Made by a program: the position numbers and the translations under genes. Of a DNA stretch of 64,000 bases, positions 51,964-60,198 are shown in pieces. Below the pieces are notes generated by a model. The model saw only the letters and a list, made by a program, of their open reading frames with translations. It did not search any database and had not been told where the DNA came from. The stretch lies in the NCBI RefSeq assembly GCF_050589605.1, contig NZ_JBNGOO010000001.1; one strand, given 5' to 3'. Numbering within the stretch: the stretch's first letter is position 1; every line of letters starts with the position of its first letter. The stretch comes from Granulosicoccus sp947495035 (lineage in GTDB: Bacteria > Pseudomonadota > Gammaproteobacteria > Granulosicoccales > Granulosicoccaceae).

Positions 51964-53631
51964 ATGGCTCAGTACGTTTACACCATGAACCGGGTTGGCA
52001 AGATCGTGCCGCCCAAGCGACAGATTCTCAAGGACATTTCACTGTCCTTCTTTCCCGGCGCCAAGATCGGCGTGCTCGGCCTCAACGGCGCGGGTAAATC
52101 CACCCTGCTGAAGATCATGGCAGGTCTGGACGAAGAGATCGAAGGTGAAGCACGGCCCATGCCGGGCATCAACGTCGGTTACCTGCCGCAGGAGCCGCAG
52201 CTGGATCCGGCCAAGACGGTGCGCGAAGTGGTCGAAGAGGCCGTGGACGAGGTCAAGGCAGCTCAGACGCGTCTGGATGAGGTCTATGCGGCCTACGCCG
52301 AGCCGGATGCCGATTTTGATGCACTGGCTGCCGAGCAGGGCCGACTGGAAGCCATCATCGAAGCCTCCGATGCGCATAATCTGCAGCACCAGATGGATAT
52401 CGCCGCCGATGCGCTGCGTCTGCCGCCCTGGGACGAGAATGTCGCCCATCTCTCCGGTGGTGAGAAGCGCCGGGTCGCTTTGTGCCGCCTGCTGCTCTCC
52501 GGTCCCGACATGTTACTGCTCGATGAACCGACCAACCACCTGGACGCCGATTCGGTGGCCTGGCTGGAGCATTTTCTGCACGACTTCAACGGTACCGTGG
52601 TGGCCATCACCCACGATCGCTACTTCCTGGACAACGTTGCGGGCTGGATTCTGGAGCTCGACCGTGGGCACGGCATTCCCTATGAAGGCAACTACTCGGG
52701 CTGGCTGGACCAGAAGTCCGCGCGTCTCGACGCCGAAGCCAAGCAGGAGTCATCCCATGCCAAGGCGATGAAGGCCGAACTGGAATGGGTGCGCCAGGGT
52801 GCCAAGGGGCGTCAGTCCAAGTCCAAGGCTCGCCTGCAGCGATTCGAGGAGATGCAGTCACAGGAATTCCAGAAACGCTCCGAGACCAACGAGATCTACA
52901 TTCCGCCCGGGCCGCGTCTGGGTGACAAGGTCATCGACTTCGAGAACGTGACCAAATCCTACGGTGATCGTGTGCTGATCGAGGATCTGTCCTTCAGCAT
53001 TCCCAAGGGGGCCATTGTCGGTGTCATCGGCGGCAACGGTGCCGGTAAATCGACACTGTTTCGCATGCTGATGGGCCGGGAAGAACCGGATTCGGGCAAT
53101 ATCGTGATCGGTGACACCGTGCAGCTGGCCTATGTCGACCAGAGCCGTGATGATCTGGAAGGCGACAAGACCGTGTTCGACGTGCTGGCCCAGGGCAGTG
53201 ACATGATCTCCATCAACAATTACGAGATGCCGGCACGACAGTACGTGGGCCGCTTCAACTTCAAGGGCAGCGATCAGCAGAAATTCGTCAAGGATCTCTC
53301 CGGTGGTGAGCGGGGTCGTCTGCACCTGGCCATGACCCTGAAGCAAGGTGCCAATGTGCTGCTGCTCGATGAGCCTTCGAACGACCTTGATGTGGAAACC
53401 CTGCGTGCACTGGAGGAAGCTTTGCTGGACTTCGCCGGATGCGCCATCGTCATCTCGCACGATCGCTGGTTCCTGGATCGCGTGGCCACGCACATCCTGT
53501 CCTACGAAGACCCCAGTGAGATCAACTTCTTTGCCGGCAACTACACCGAGTATGAAGCCGATCGTCGGGAACGCCTTGGTGAGGCTGCCGCGCAGCCCAA
53601 GCGGGTGCGTTACAAGAAACTGGCCGGTTGA
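51964..53631 (+). CDS. ettA: Energy-dependent translational throttle protein EttA (ABC-F)
   Basis: This 555-aa ABC-F protein regulates translation by binding the ribosomal E site according to ATP/ADP ratio. It has two ABC domains with Walker A GLNGAGKST and GGNGAGKST, signatures LSGGEKRR and LSGGERGR, and Walker B LLLDEPTNHLD and LLLDEPSNDLD. The linker (P-site tRNA interaction motif) and the EttA-like start AQYVYTMNRVGKIVPPKR are conserved. No transmembrane segment is present. upp follows on the same strand. Confidence 0.96.
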   Translation: MAQYVYTMNRVGKIVPPKRQILKDISLSFFPGAKIGVLGLNGAGKSTLLKIMAGLDEEIEGEARPMPGINVGYLPQEPQLDPAKTVREVVEEAVDEVKAAQTRLDEVYAAYAEPDADFDALAAEQGRLEAIIEASDAHNLQHQMDIAADALRLPPWDENVAHLSGGEKRRVALCRLLLSGPDMLLLDEPTNHLDADSVAWLEHFLHDFNGTVVAITHDRYFLDNVAGWILELDRGHGIPYEGNYSGWLDQKSARLDAEAKQESSHAKAMKAELEWVRQGAKGRQSKSKARLQRFEEMQSQEFQKRSETNEIYIPPGPRLGDKVIDFENVTKSYGDRVLIEDLSFSIPKGAIVGVIGGNGAGKSTLFRMLMGREEPDSGNIVIGDTVQLAYVDQSRDDLEGDKTVFDVLAQGSDMISINNYEMPARQYVGRFNFKGSDQQKFVKDLSGGERGRLHLAMTLKQGANVLLLDEPSNDLDVETLRALEEALLDFAGCAIVISHDRWFLDRVATHILSYEDPSEINFFAGNYTEYEADRRERLGEAAAQPKRVRYKKLAG

Positions 53632-53687
53632 TGTGGCTGACAGCGTAACACCACGAACAATCACTATTCCAAGAGAGATTCGAATCC

Positions 53688-54347
53688 ATGCTCACTGAAC
53701 AGAATCTGGCCGACATGGGCCTGCAGGCAACCATCGTGCGCCACCCCCTGGTGCAGCACAAGCTGACCCTGATGCGCCGCAAGGAGCAATCCTCTTCGGC
53801 CTTTCGCGCGCTGCTGCGGGAAATCTCCTGGTTGCTGTGTTTCGAGGTCACCCGTGATCTACCGCTGGTGCCCGAGCACATCGAGACACCCGTGCAAGGC
53901 ATGGACGCCCCGGTTCTGCAAGGACGCAAGCTGGCCTTCATCTCCATTCTGCGGGCCGGCAATGGCATGCTGGACGGCATGCTCGATGTCATCCCGTCTG
54001 CCCGGGTCGGCCACGTCGGTCTGTACCGCGACCCGGAGACTCTGGAGGCCGTGGAGTATTACTACAAGGTGCCCAACCACATGGAAGATCGCCTGATCGT
54101 GGTGGTGGATCCGATGCTGGCAACGGCCAATTCCGCGATCTCGGCCGTGCATCGCCTGAAGCAGGGCGGGGCGAAGGACATGCGTTTCGTCTGTCTGATC
54201 ACGGCACCGGAAGGTATCCGTGCCTTCAATGAAGCGCATCCGGATGTGCCCATCGTGACTGCGGCCGTTGACACGAAACTCAACGACCACGGTTACATCG
54301 TGCCCGGTCTGGGTGATGCCGGTGACCGTATCTTCGGCACCAAGTAG
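53688..54347 (+). CDS. upp: Uracil phosphoribosyltransferase
   Basis: This 219-aa enzyme converts uracil and PRPP to UMP in pyrimidine salvage. It shows the PRPP loop VVDPMLATANSA, the SILRAGNGMLDGM segment and the conserved end GYIVPGLGDAGDRIFGTK. The loop reads LATANS where E. coli Upp has LATGGS, a variant I recall in other proteobacteria. Length is about ten residues above usual. It follows ettA by 56 bp. Confidence 0.93.
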   Translation: MLTEQNLADMGLQATIVRHPLVQHKLTLMRRKEQSSSAFRALLREISWLLCFEVTRDLPLVPEHIETPVQGMDAPVLQGRKLAFISILRAGNGMLDGMLDVIPSARVGHVGLYRDPETLEAVEYYYKVPNHMEDRLIVVVDPMLATANSAISAVHRLKQGGAKDMRFVCLITAPEGIRAFNEAHPDVPIVTAAVDTKLNDHGYIVPGLGDAGDRIFGTK

Positions 54348-54436
54348 GCGACTCACGGCCAGGGACGGTCGTGTCCGGATCGCCATCGGACGATAGTCCA
54401 TTCGGCGATGTCGTTAATGTGCTGCTGCCATGAGGC

Positions 54437-54495
54437 TGGCGGTTCCGGGTGTTCAAACCTGCCGTCGCAGTGATAATGGCGGTTCCGGGCGTTCA
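54437..54495. repeat. Direct repeat of 19 bp upstream of the GMC oxidoreductase
   Basis: The sequence tggcggttccgggtgttca at 54437-54455 recurs at 54477-54495 with one change (c for t), a 40-bp period. It lies between upp and the GMC oxidoreductase gene in a gap of 201 bp. It may be a regulator-binding pair or a short tandem duplication. Confidence 0.7.
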
Positions 54496-54548
54496 TCGGC
54501 GCTCACGCTTTCATCACGACATTCTTCCTTCGTCCAACAGGTCAGATC

Positions 54549-56237
54549 ATGAACGAATTCGATTACATCATCGTCGGGGCAGGGTCGGCCGGTTGCGTAC
54601 TGGCGGCACGACTGTCAGAGGATCCGGCGGTCTCGGTAGCGCTGCTGGAAGCCGGCGGCAGTGACAACAGCCTGCTGATCCGCATGCCGACGGCCCTGTC
54701 GATTCCGATGAACATGCCGAAGTACAACTGGGGCTTCGAGTCGGAACCCGAAGAGGGGCTGGATGGACGGCGACTGGATTGTCCGCGTGGCAAGGTCATT
54801 GGCGGCTCCTCGTCCATTAACGGCATGGCCTTCGTGAGGGGACATGCCTGTGATATCGATGAGTGGGAGGAGTCCGGTGCCGAGGGCTGGAACTACGCCA
54901 ACTGCCTGCCGTATTACAAGCGAATGGAAAGCTGGTATCACGGTCCGAACCGCTATCGCGGTGGTGATGGCCCGGTGGGTGTCAATGCCGGTAACGACAT
55001 GCGGCTGAACCCGCTCTACCAGGCCTTCATCGATGCCGGGCAGGATGCCGGGTACCCGTTCACGGCAGACTTCAACGGCTATCAGCAGGAAGGCTTCGGT
55101 CAGAAGCACATGTCCATTTGCCGGGGGCGTCGCGCTTCTGCCTCACGCAGTTATCTGGATCCCATCAAGGGGCGGGCGAACCTGAAGATCATCCCGCGTG
55201 TCACGGTCGATCAGGTGATCATGGACGGACAACGTGCCATCGGCGTGCGCTATCGCACGGCCGGTCGGCAGCTGAAGATCTTCACCCGCGGCGAGGTCAT
55301 TCTCTCGGCCGGTTCCATCGGCTCACCCAGCATACTGCAGCGCTCGGGTATCGGCCCGGCCCTGATACTGAACAATGCCGGCGTGCCTGTCCGCATCGAT
55401 TCTCCGGGTGTCGGTGCCAATCTGCAGGATCATCTGGAGGTGTATTTCCAGTATGAGTGTACGCAGCCAGTGTCGCTCAACCGGGAACTGTCCTGGTGGC
55501 GCAAGGGCCTGATCGGTGCCCGCTGGGTCGCCACGCATGAAGGGCTGGGTGCCACCAATCATTTCGAATCCTGTGGTTTCATCCGTACCCGGGCCGGCTT
55601 GAAGTCCCCCAATGTGCAATACCATTTCCTGCCGGGTGCCATGCGTTATGACGGTCGGGCAGCCTTTGCGGGCGATGGTTTTCAGGTGCATGTGGGTCCC
55701 AACAAACCACAGAGCCGCGGTCGCATCGCCATCCGTTCGGACAACCCCTTCGAAGCGCCGAGCATTCGATTCAACTACCTGCAGCACCCGCAGGACAGGC
55801 AGGACTGGCGAGACTGTATTCGTCTGACCCGGGAAATACTGCAGCAGCCGTCACTGGCGCCGTTTCGTGGTAACGAGATTCAGCCGGGCTTTGACGTGGA
55901 ATCGGACGAGGCGATCGACCGCTGGGTCAAGGCCAATGTCGAGAGTGCCTATCACCCGTCCTGCAGTGTCAAGATGGGCAGCGACGACGATCCGATGGCA
56001 GTGCTCGATGGACAGTGTCGGGTACGCGGTGCCGAGGGACTGCGCGTGGTGGATTCCTCGATCTTTCCCACCATTACCAACGGCAATCTGAATGCACCCA
56101 GCATGATGGTGGGTGAGCGGGCGGCTGATCTGATCCGCGGCCAATCCCTGCTGGCGAATGATGCACCGGTGTGGGAGCCGGACGACTGGGAAACCGCGCA
56201 GCGAACCACCAGCGGTCACGATCGTCAGGGGGCCTGA
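54549..56237 (+). CDS. GMC-family FAD oxidoreductase (choline dehydrogenase-like)
   Basis: This 562-aa flavoprotein begins YIIVGAGSAGCVLAARLSED (ADP-binding fold) and has GMC signature 1 GKVIGGSSSINGMAFVRGH. The catalytic His is in YHPSCSVKMG and the C-terminal flavin region is NGNLNAPSMMVGERAADLI. The closest relatives are BetA-like alcohol dehydrogenases, but no betaine aldehyde dehydrogenase or betI is beside it, so another alcohol is equally possible. No signal peptide is seen. Confidence 0.9.
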   Translation: MNEFDYIIVGAGSAGCVLAARLSEDPAVSVALLEAGGSDNSLLIRMPTALSIPMNMPKYNWGFESEPEEGLDGRRLDCPRGKVIGGSSSINGMAFVRGHACDIDEWEESGAEGWNYANCLPYYKRMESWYHGPNRYRGGDGPVGVNAGNDMRLNPLYQAFIDAGQDAGYPFTADFNGYQQEGFGQKHMSICRGRRASASRSYLDPIKGRANLKIIPRVTVDQVIMDGQRAIGVRYRTAGRQLKIFTRGEVILSAGSIGSPSILQRSGIGPALILNNAGVPVRIDSPGVGANLQDHLEVYFQYECTQPVSLNRELSWWRKGLIGARWVATHEGLGATNHFESCGFIRTRAGLKSPNVQYHFLPGAMRYDGRAAFAGDGFQVHVGPNKPQSRGRIAIRSDNPFEAPSIRFNYLQHPQDRQDWRDCIRLTREILQQPSLAPFRGNEIQPGFDVESDEAIDRWVKANVESAYHPSCSVKMGSDDDPMAVLDGQCRVRGAEGLRVVDSSIFPTITNGNLNAPSMMVGERAADLIRGQSLLANDAPVWEPDDWETAQRTTSGHDRQGA

Positions 56238-56270
56238 CACGGCGTCTTGTCATCAGCGGGAGCTGTTCGG

Positions 56271-56352
56271 ACATCGCTACGCTGAGCCCTGCAAAAGCGA
56301 AACAGCCCGCACATCGCTACGCTGAGAGCCCTGCAAAACCGAAACAGCCCGC
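56271..56352. repeat. Tandem duplication of a 40-42 bp unit containing a terminator arm
   Basis: The unit beginning acatcgctacgctgag and ending gaaacagcccgc occurs twice (56271-56310 and 56311-56352), the second copy with two extra bases and one change. Each copy carries the left arm of the downstream terminator hairpin, but only the second has the right arm beside it. Confidence 0.85.
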
Positions 56353-56375
56353 ACAGGTGTGACGGGCTGTTTCGG
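56339..56375. terminator. Bidirectional terminator hairpin
   Basis: Perfect 13-bp arms, ccgaaacagcccg and cgggctgtttcgg, flank an 11-base spacer. It lies between the convergent GMC oxidoreductase and FKBP genes, so it can serve both. The A/T-rich outer ends give a short U stretch on either strand. Confidence 0.8.
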
Positions 56376-56413
56376 TTGGAGCGCCTGAGCGACTGCTTCA
56401 GGCAAAGTGCGCT

Positions 56414-57088
56414 TTAAGACTTGATTTCGAGCAATTCGACTTCGAATATCAGGGTCTCGCCGGGTCCGATGGCCTGGCCGGCACCACGTTCACCGTAGGC
56501 CAGATCAGAAGGAATGACGAAGCGGTATTTGCTGCCGACATTCATCAGTTGCAGACCTTCGGTCCAGCCGGGGATGACGCCCTTGAGAGGGAAGGAAGCT
56601 GGCTCGCCGCGGGCGATGGAGCTGTCGAACTCCGTGCCGTCCATCAGAGTGCCAACGTAATGCACGCTGACGGTGTCATCAGCGGTCGGTTTGGGACCTT
56701 CGCCTTCGGACAGTACTTCGTATTGCAGGCCACTATCGGTCACCATGACCCCTTCGCGCGCCTTGTTCTCTTCCAGATAGCTCATGCCGGCTTCCTGAGC
56801 TGCCGCGGCCGCTTCAGCGGCAGCTGCCTGTTGCTGTTCCTGCAGAACCATCTGGGCTTCTTCCATGCTCAGGTCGGTGGCGTCACCGGCTGCCTGGGCC
56901 TTCATGGCCTTGACCAGCAGATCGTAATCCACCTCGCCGTACTGCTTGATGACGCGTTCGCCAATCATCATGCCCAGTGCGTAGCTGACCTTGGATTCCG
57001 GAGTTTCCAGAGTGGAGTCCTGAGCCATGGCCGGCATGGCGCCCACGAGCAGGGCTGCCGTCGCAACGGCGTGTAGTGTTCGTTTCAT
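56414..57088 (-). CDS. FKBP-type peptidyl-prolyl isomerase (FkpA/Mip type), exported
   Basis: This 224-aa protein has a signal peptide (LHAVATAALLVGAMPAMAQ), an N-terminal dimerization domain with helices (KVSYALGMMIGERVI, AAAAEAAAAAQEAGMSYLEENK), and an FKBP domain: VSVHYVGTLMDGTEFDSS, VIPGWTEGLQLM, and YGERGAGQAIGPGETLIFEVELL. The layout is that of FkpA and Mip, periplasmic or surface foldases. ATG 57088 is preferred over 57142 for the signal peptide. Confidence 0.94.
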   Translation of the reverse strand: MKRTLHAVATAALLVGAMPAMAQDSTLETPESKVSYALGMMIGERVIKQYGEVDYDLLVKAMKAQAAGDATDLSMEEAQMVLQEQQQAAAAEAAAAAQEAGMSYLEENKAREGVMVTDSGLQYEVLSEGEGPKPTADDTVSVHYVGTLMDGTEFDSSIARGEPASFPLKGVIPGWTEGLQLMNVGSKYRFVIPSDLAYGERGAGQAIGPGETLIFEVELLEIKS

Positions 57089-57146
57089 TGATCGGTCGGG
57101 TCCTTGAGGTGTGAAAAGTGTTGAGCGTAGCAAACGTCGCACTATG

Positions 57147-57557
57147 TCACAGATCAGCCTGATGCGCTCCTGTCAGACGGCTCTTCAAGATGTCAAGATG
57201 TGAATCTTCGAAGGCTTCCAGATAGTTGCTGCTGCCGGTCTTGACGATGCGTACGCTCGTAATCGCGTGAGCTCGTTGGGACAGTAGCGATTCAATCTGG
57301 TTCTTCAAGTGATGCGGGTACATGGCGACGACATCACGTTGATGGCCTTCGCAGTGGCGGTGGGCACGCTTGCCTGCCAACAGGGCAGGTCCGCGGTAGT
57401 GTTCGCTGTAGCGTTCGATGCAGCGGGTCCAGCGATCGAGTGCTGCATGCTGATCATCGCGCTGTGGCGCGGTTTTCATGCCTGAGCAGCCGCTGAGCAT
57501 CGCAGCTCCCAACAGCAATATCCCGATTGTCTGGTACCTGTGGCAGACCATCCTCAT
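57147..57557 (-). CDS. Small putative lipoprotein of unknown function
   Basis: A 136-aa protein from ATG 57557 has a lipoprotein signal (YQTIGILLLGAAMLSGC, lipobox LSGC). The mature part is basic with several Cys and His (RWTRCIERYSEHYRG, HRHCEGHQRDVVAM). I do not recognise a family. ATGs at 57572, 57557 and 57551 are in frame; AAGGGG lies just before the 57557 ATG, too close to be decisive. It lies upstream of the FKBP gene on the same strand. Confidence 0.6.
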   Translation of the reverse strand: MRMVCHRYQTIGILLLGAAMLSGCSGMKTAPQRDDQHAALDRWTRCIERYSEHYRGPALLAGKRAHRHCEGHQRDVVAMYPHHLKNQIESLLSQRAHAITSVRIVKTGSSNYLEAFEDSHLDILKSRLTGAHQADL

Positions 57558-57880
57558 CCCCTTGTCTGACAACTCCGACAGGTTGTCAGCGTTGTCGAAA
57601 AATCGATCTATTTCCGGCTGATGAAAAGGCTATCGGCGTAACGGTCGGTTTTTCGAGGTGCGCCTCTCGATCGTGATGAACAGGGGGCGGGCTTCCGAAC
57701 GATTTGAGGAGTGAGTCGCAGGAATCAGGCTGAAAAGCGCCCGAATGGGGTGTCTGCCGGCAGTGGATGACTGTGGAGAAAGATGGCACCGTGAACTGCT
57801 CGAGAGTGCCCGGCGGCACTGAACAGGGCTTGATTGCCTGTTCGTCAGCGAGTTCGAGCAAACGGGATCAGGGTAGGCTG

Positions 57881-57908
57881 CCCGAGTGCCGAGTGCCGAG
57901 TGCCGAGT
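57881..57908. repeat. 7-bp tandem repeat (gccgagt) in the gap upstream of the lipoprotein gene
   Basis: Four in-register heptamers (cccgagt then gccgagt three times) lie in the 436-bp gap 57558-57993. The rest of that gap holds no gene I can support; a plus-strand frame across it overlaps the GTPase gene and is a shadow. The unit differs from the heptamer at 16361. Confidence 0.85.
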
Positions 57909-57993
57909 GCCCGATCGCTGAAGGATTTGTTTGCTTGTCCGCGCAAAGCGTTCGAGCGACGCCTGCAGTGAGCTCAAGCAGTGTGAGTGATGG

Positions 57994-58956
57994 TCAGCGG
58001 CCGCGAGAGGCCTTGTTGCGAGCGCGTCTGGCATCGCGCTCGGCGGTTTTCTTCTGTCGGCGTTCTTCACGCCTGGCTTCGATCTCTGCCAGGCGTTTCT
58101 CCGTTGCAGCTTGTTCACTTTCCTGCATGGCAGGCGTTTCCAGGGTGATGCCGCCAAGCTGGCCAGCGCGAAACTCTGACAGGAGAAGGCGTCCGGCCCG
58201 ATCGAAGTCCACCAGGCCGCCTCCGCCCAGGCAGCCGCGCACTCGTCCGATGGCCTCCAGCGTCTGTACGCTGTCCGCCAAAGGCAGGTCATTGCCATAA
58301 CGCGCCTCCAGTTGCGCACCATAATGTACGCAGAGATGATCCAGCAGCCAGGCAGCCACTTCACCACTGTCCATGGCCGTATCGCGCACCGCACCGGTGG
58401 CCGCCAGCCGATAGCCACTGGCCTCGTTCTCCACCTTCGGCCACAGTACGCCGGGTGTATCTCGCAGCCGCCAGTTTTCGCTGAGAGTGATCAACTGCTG
58501 CTGTTTGGTGATGGCCGGTTCGTTTCCGGTCTTGGCAATGACGCGCCCGGCGAGCTTGTTGATCAGTGTGGATTTGCCGACATTGGGGATGCCCACCACC
58601 ATGGCCACATAGGGCTTGAGGCGAGGGGAGGTCGGAGTCGGTACCAAGGCCCGAAGACGATGAGGGATATCTCGCACGGCGCTGGATTCATTGGCAGAGA
58701 TGGCAATGGCATCGCGTTTTTCGTTGTCGCCGAGGCGTGCCAGCCACTCGCTGGTCAGCGCCGGATCGGCGAGATCTGCCTTGGTCAGTACGCGCAATTG
58801 CGGCTTGTCGGCCGCGATATCGCCGAGCATGGGGTTCTCGCTGCTCCAGGGAATACGGGCGTCGAGAACTTCGAGGATGACATCAACCTCCGGCAGCACC
58901 TTGGCCATGTCCTTGCGGGCCTTGTGCATATGCCCTGGAAACCACTGAATGGCCAT
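57994..58956 (-). CDS. YlqF/RbgA-type circularly permuted GTPase (ribosome biogenesis)
   Basis: This 320-aa protein has the permuted GTPase order: G4 TKADLAD near residue 58, then G1 GIPNVGKSTLINKL near 121, then G3 DTPG near 165. It begins IQWFPGHMHKARKDM, the RbgA/YlqF N terminus. RbgA helps assemble the 50S subunit in Bacillus; the proteobacterial role is less clear. The C-terminal 60 residues are a charged helix (EARREERRQKKTAERDARR). Start ATG overlaps the stop of the CvfB-like gene (TGATG). Confidence 0.93.
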   Translation of the reverse strand: MAIQWFPGHMHKARKDMAKVLPEVDVILEVLDARIPWSSENPMLGDIAADKPQLRVLTKADLADPALTSEWLARLGDNEKRDAIAISANESSAVRDIPHRLRALVPTPTSPRLKPYVAMVVGIPNVGKSTLINKLAGRVIAKTGNEPAITKQQQLITLSENWRLRDTPGVLWPKVENEASGYRLAATGAVRDTAMDSGEVAAWLLDHLCVHYGAQLEARYGNDLPLADSVQTLEAIGRVRGCLGGGGLVDFDRAGRLLLSEFRAGQLGGITLETPAMQESEQAATEKRLAEIEARREERRQKKTAERDARRARNKASRGR

Positions 58957-60095
58957 CAGTGACGACCCTTCTTGCCGGCAGGCTTGTTGTTGTTGTTGTT
59001 GTTGTTGTTGTTGGTGGTGTTGGTGGTGTTGGTGGTGTTGGTGGTGTTGGTGGTGTTGGTGGTGTTGGAATTTGCGTTTGCGTTGCCGTGACGTGATCTG
59101 GCCTTTGCCCAGGGGCCCTTGCCACCAGAGGCGGGTGGCTGTCGCTTCCTGCCCTGAGGCCGAGGCGCTGCGCTGGCATTGCTTGAGCCAGTCTTCGAGG
59201 CTGGCTTCCTGACGGGTTTCCGGCCCGGGGCAGAGGCAGGGGAGTCCCCGGTGGGTGCCGATGCGGCTGAAGGATCCGCCAGTGCGATATGCTCGGGATG
59301 AATGACGATTCGCCGCTCCCGGTACAGGCTGCTCAGGGCTTTCTTGAAATTCTTCTTGCTGACCTGAAACAGGGCCTGAATGGCGTCTGGCGAGCTCTTG
59401 TCGCTCAGAGCGCAGACACCGTCATGGTCCTGCAGATAGTTGATGATGGCATCGGACAGCTCCGGCTGCAGTGCCTTGCTCGGCGGCTGCAGGGACAGAT
59501 CGATACGGCCATCATGGCGCAGACGCTTGATGTAGCCCTGATGCGCTTCACCTACGCGAATGTCCTGAAAGATCTCGTCCTTGTACAGCAGACCAAGGGC
59601 ACGATCGTCGACCACGGCCTTCAGGCCCAGATCGGTTCTCTGGTAGATCAGCAGGGACACCGGTTGCCAGGGGCGAAAATCATCGGCGGTTTCCGGCAGA
59701 TGATGATCCAGTCGGCTGCTGGCCGCCAGGCGGCGGCTCTTGTCCAGATACACCAGCACGCTCTCGTAACGACCGATTTCCAGTGGTCGGCGTTGTTCGG
59801 CGAAAGGCAGCAGCAGGTTCTTGCTCAGACCCCAGTCCAGAAAGGCACCGGCATTGGTGATGTCCACCACTTTCAGAGAGGCGCAGTGGTCGCGTTCCAC
59901 CAGCGGTTTGCGGGTAGTGGCGAGCGGCTTGCCGGAGGCATCGACGAAAATGAAGACCTCGATCTGTTCGCCCGGTTCCGTGGCATCGGCTTCCTCGATA
60001 GGCAGGGGAACCTGGACGCCATCACCACCGTCGAGCAGCAGATGATTGCGATTGCGTTCCAGAACCGTGAGTTCTTGTGTATGACCGATTTGCAT
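58956..60095 (-). CDS. CvfB-like S1-domain RNA-binding protein with Asn/Thr-repeat tail
   Basis: This 379-aa protein begins as CvfB/YitL proteins do, with S1-like domains (SLKVVDITNAGAFLDWGLSK, GEAHQGYIKRLRHDGRIDLS) and a C-terminal winged-helix region (ALFQVSKKNFKKALSSLY). CvfB proteins bind RNA and influence translation or virulence. After about residue 280 comes a Pro/Ala/Lys-rich tail and then NTT repeated six times and nine Asn, coded by repeat DNA, before KPAGKKGRH. The tail is a low-complexity, repeat-derived extension. It is coupled to the GTPase gene. Confidence 0.88.
   Translation of the reverse strand: MQIGHTQELTVLERNRNHLLLDGGDGVQVPLPIEEADATEPGEQIEVFIFVDASGKPLATTRKPLVERDHCASLKVVDITNAGAFLDWGLSKNLLLPFAEQRRPLEIGRYESVLVYLDKSRRLAASSRLDHHLPETADDFRPWQPVSLLIYQRTDLGLKAVVDDRALGLLYKDEIFQDIRVGEAHQGYIKRLRHDGRIDLSLQPPSKALQPELSDAIINYLQDHDGVCALSDKSSPDAIQALFQVSKKNFKKALSSLYRERRIVIHPEHIALADPSAASAPTGDSPASAPGRKPVRKPASKTGSSNASAAPRPQGRKRQPPASGGKGPWAKARSRHGNANANSNTTNTTNTTNTTNTTNTTNNNNNNNNNKPAGKKGRH
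58984..59069. repeat. Trinucleotide and 9-bp repeat tract in the CvfB-like gene
   Basis: On the plus strand the tract is about ten ttg triplets followed by 9-bp units ttggtggtg. In the gene's frame it encodes six Asn-Thr-Thr units and then nine Asn. Perfect triplet runs mutate rapidly, so the tail length probably varies between strains. Confidence 0.92.
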
Positions 60096-60198
60096 GATGT
60101 GCGCAGTGTAGGCGTGTGCAGCATGCGATGCTACTACGTCGCGTCAATGATGCGGTTAAGATGGCGTCTGTTTCGCTATTGGTAGATTCCTGCGTACC

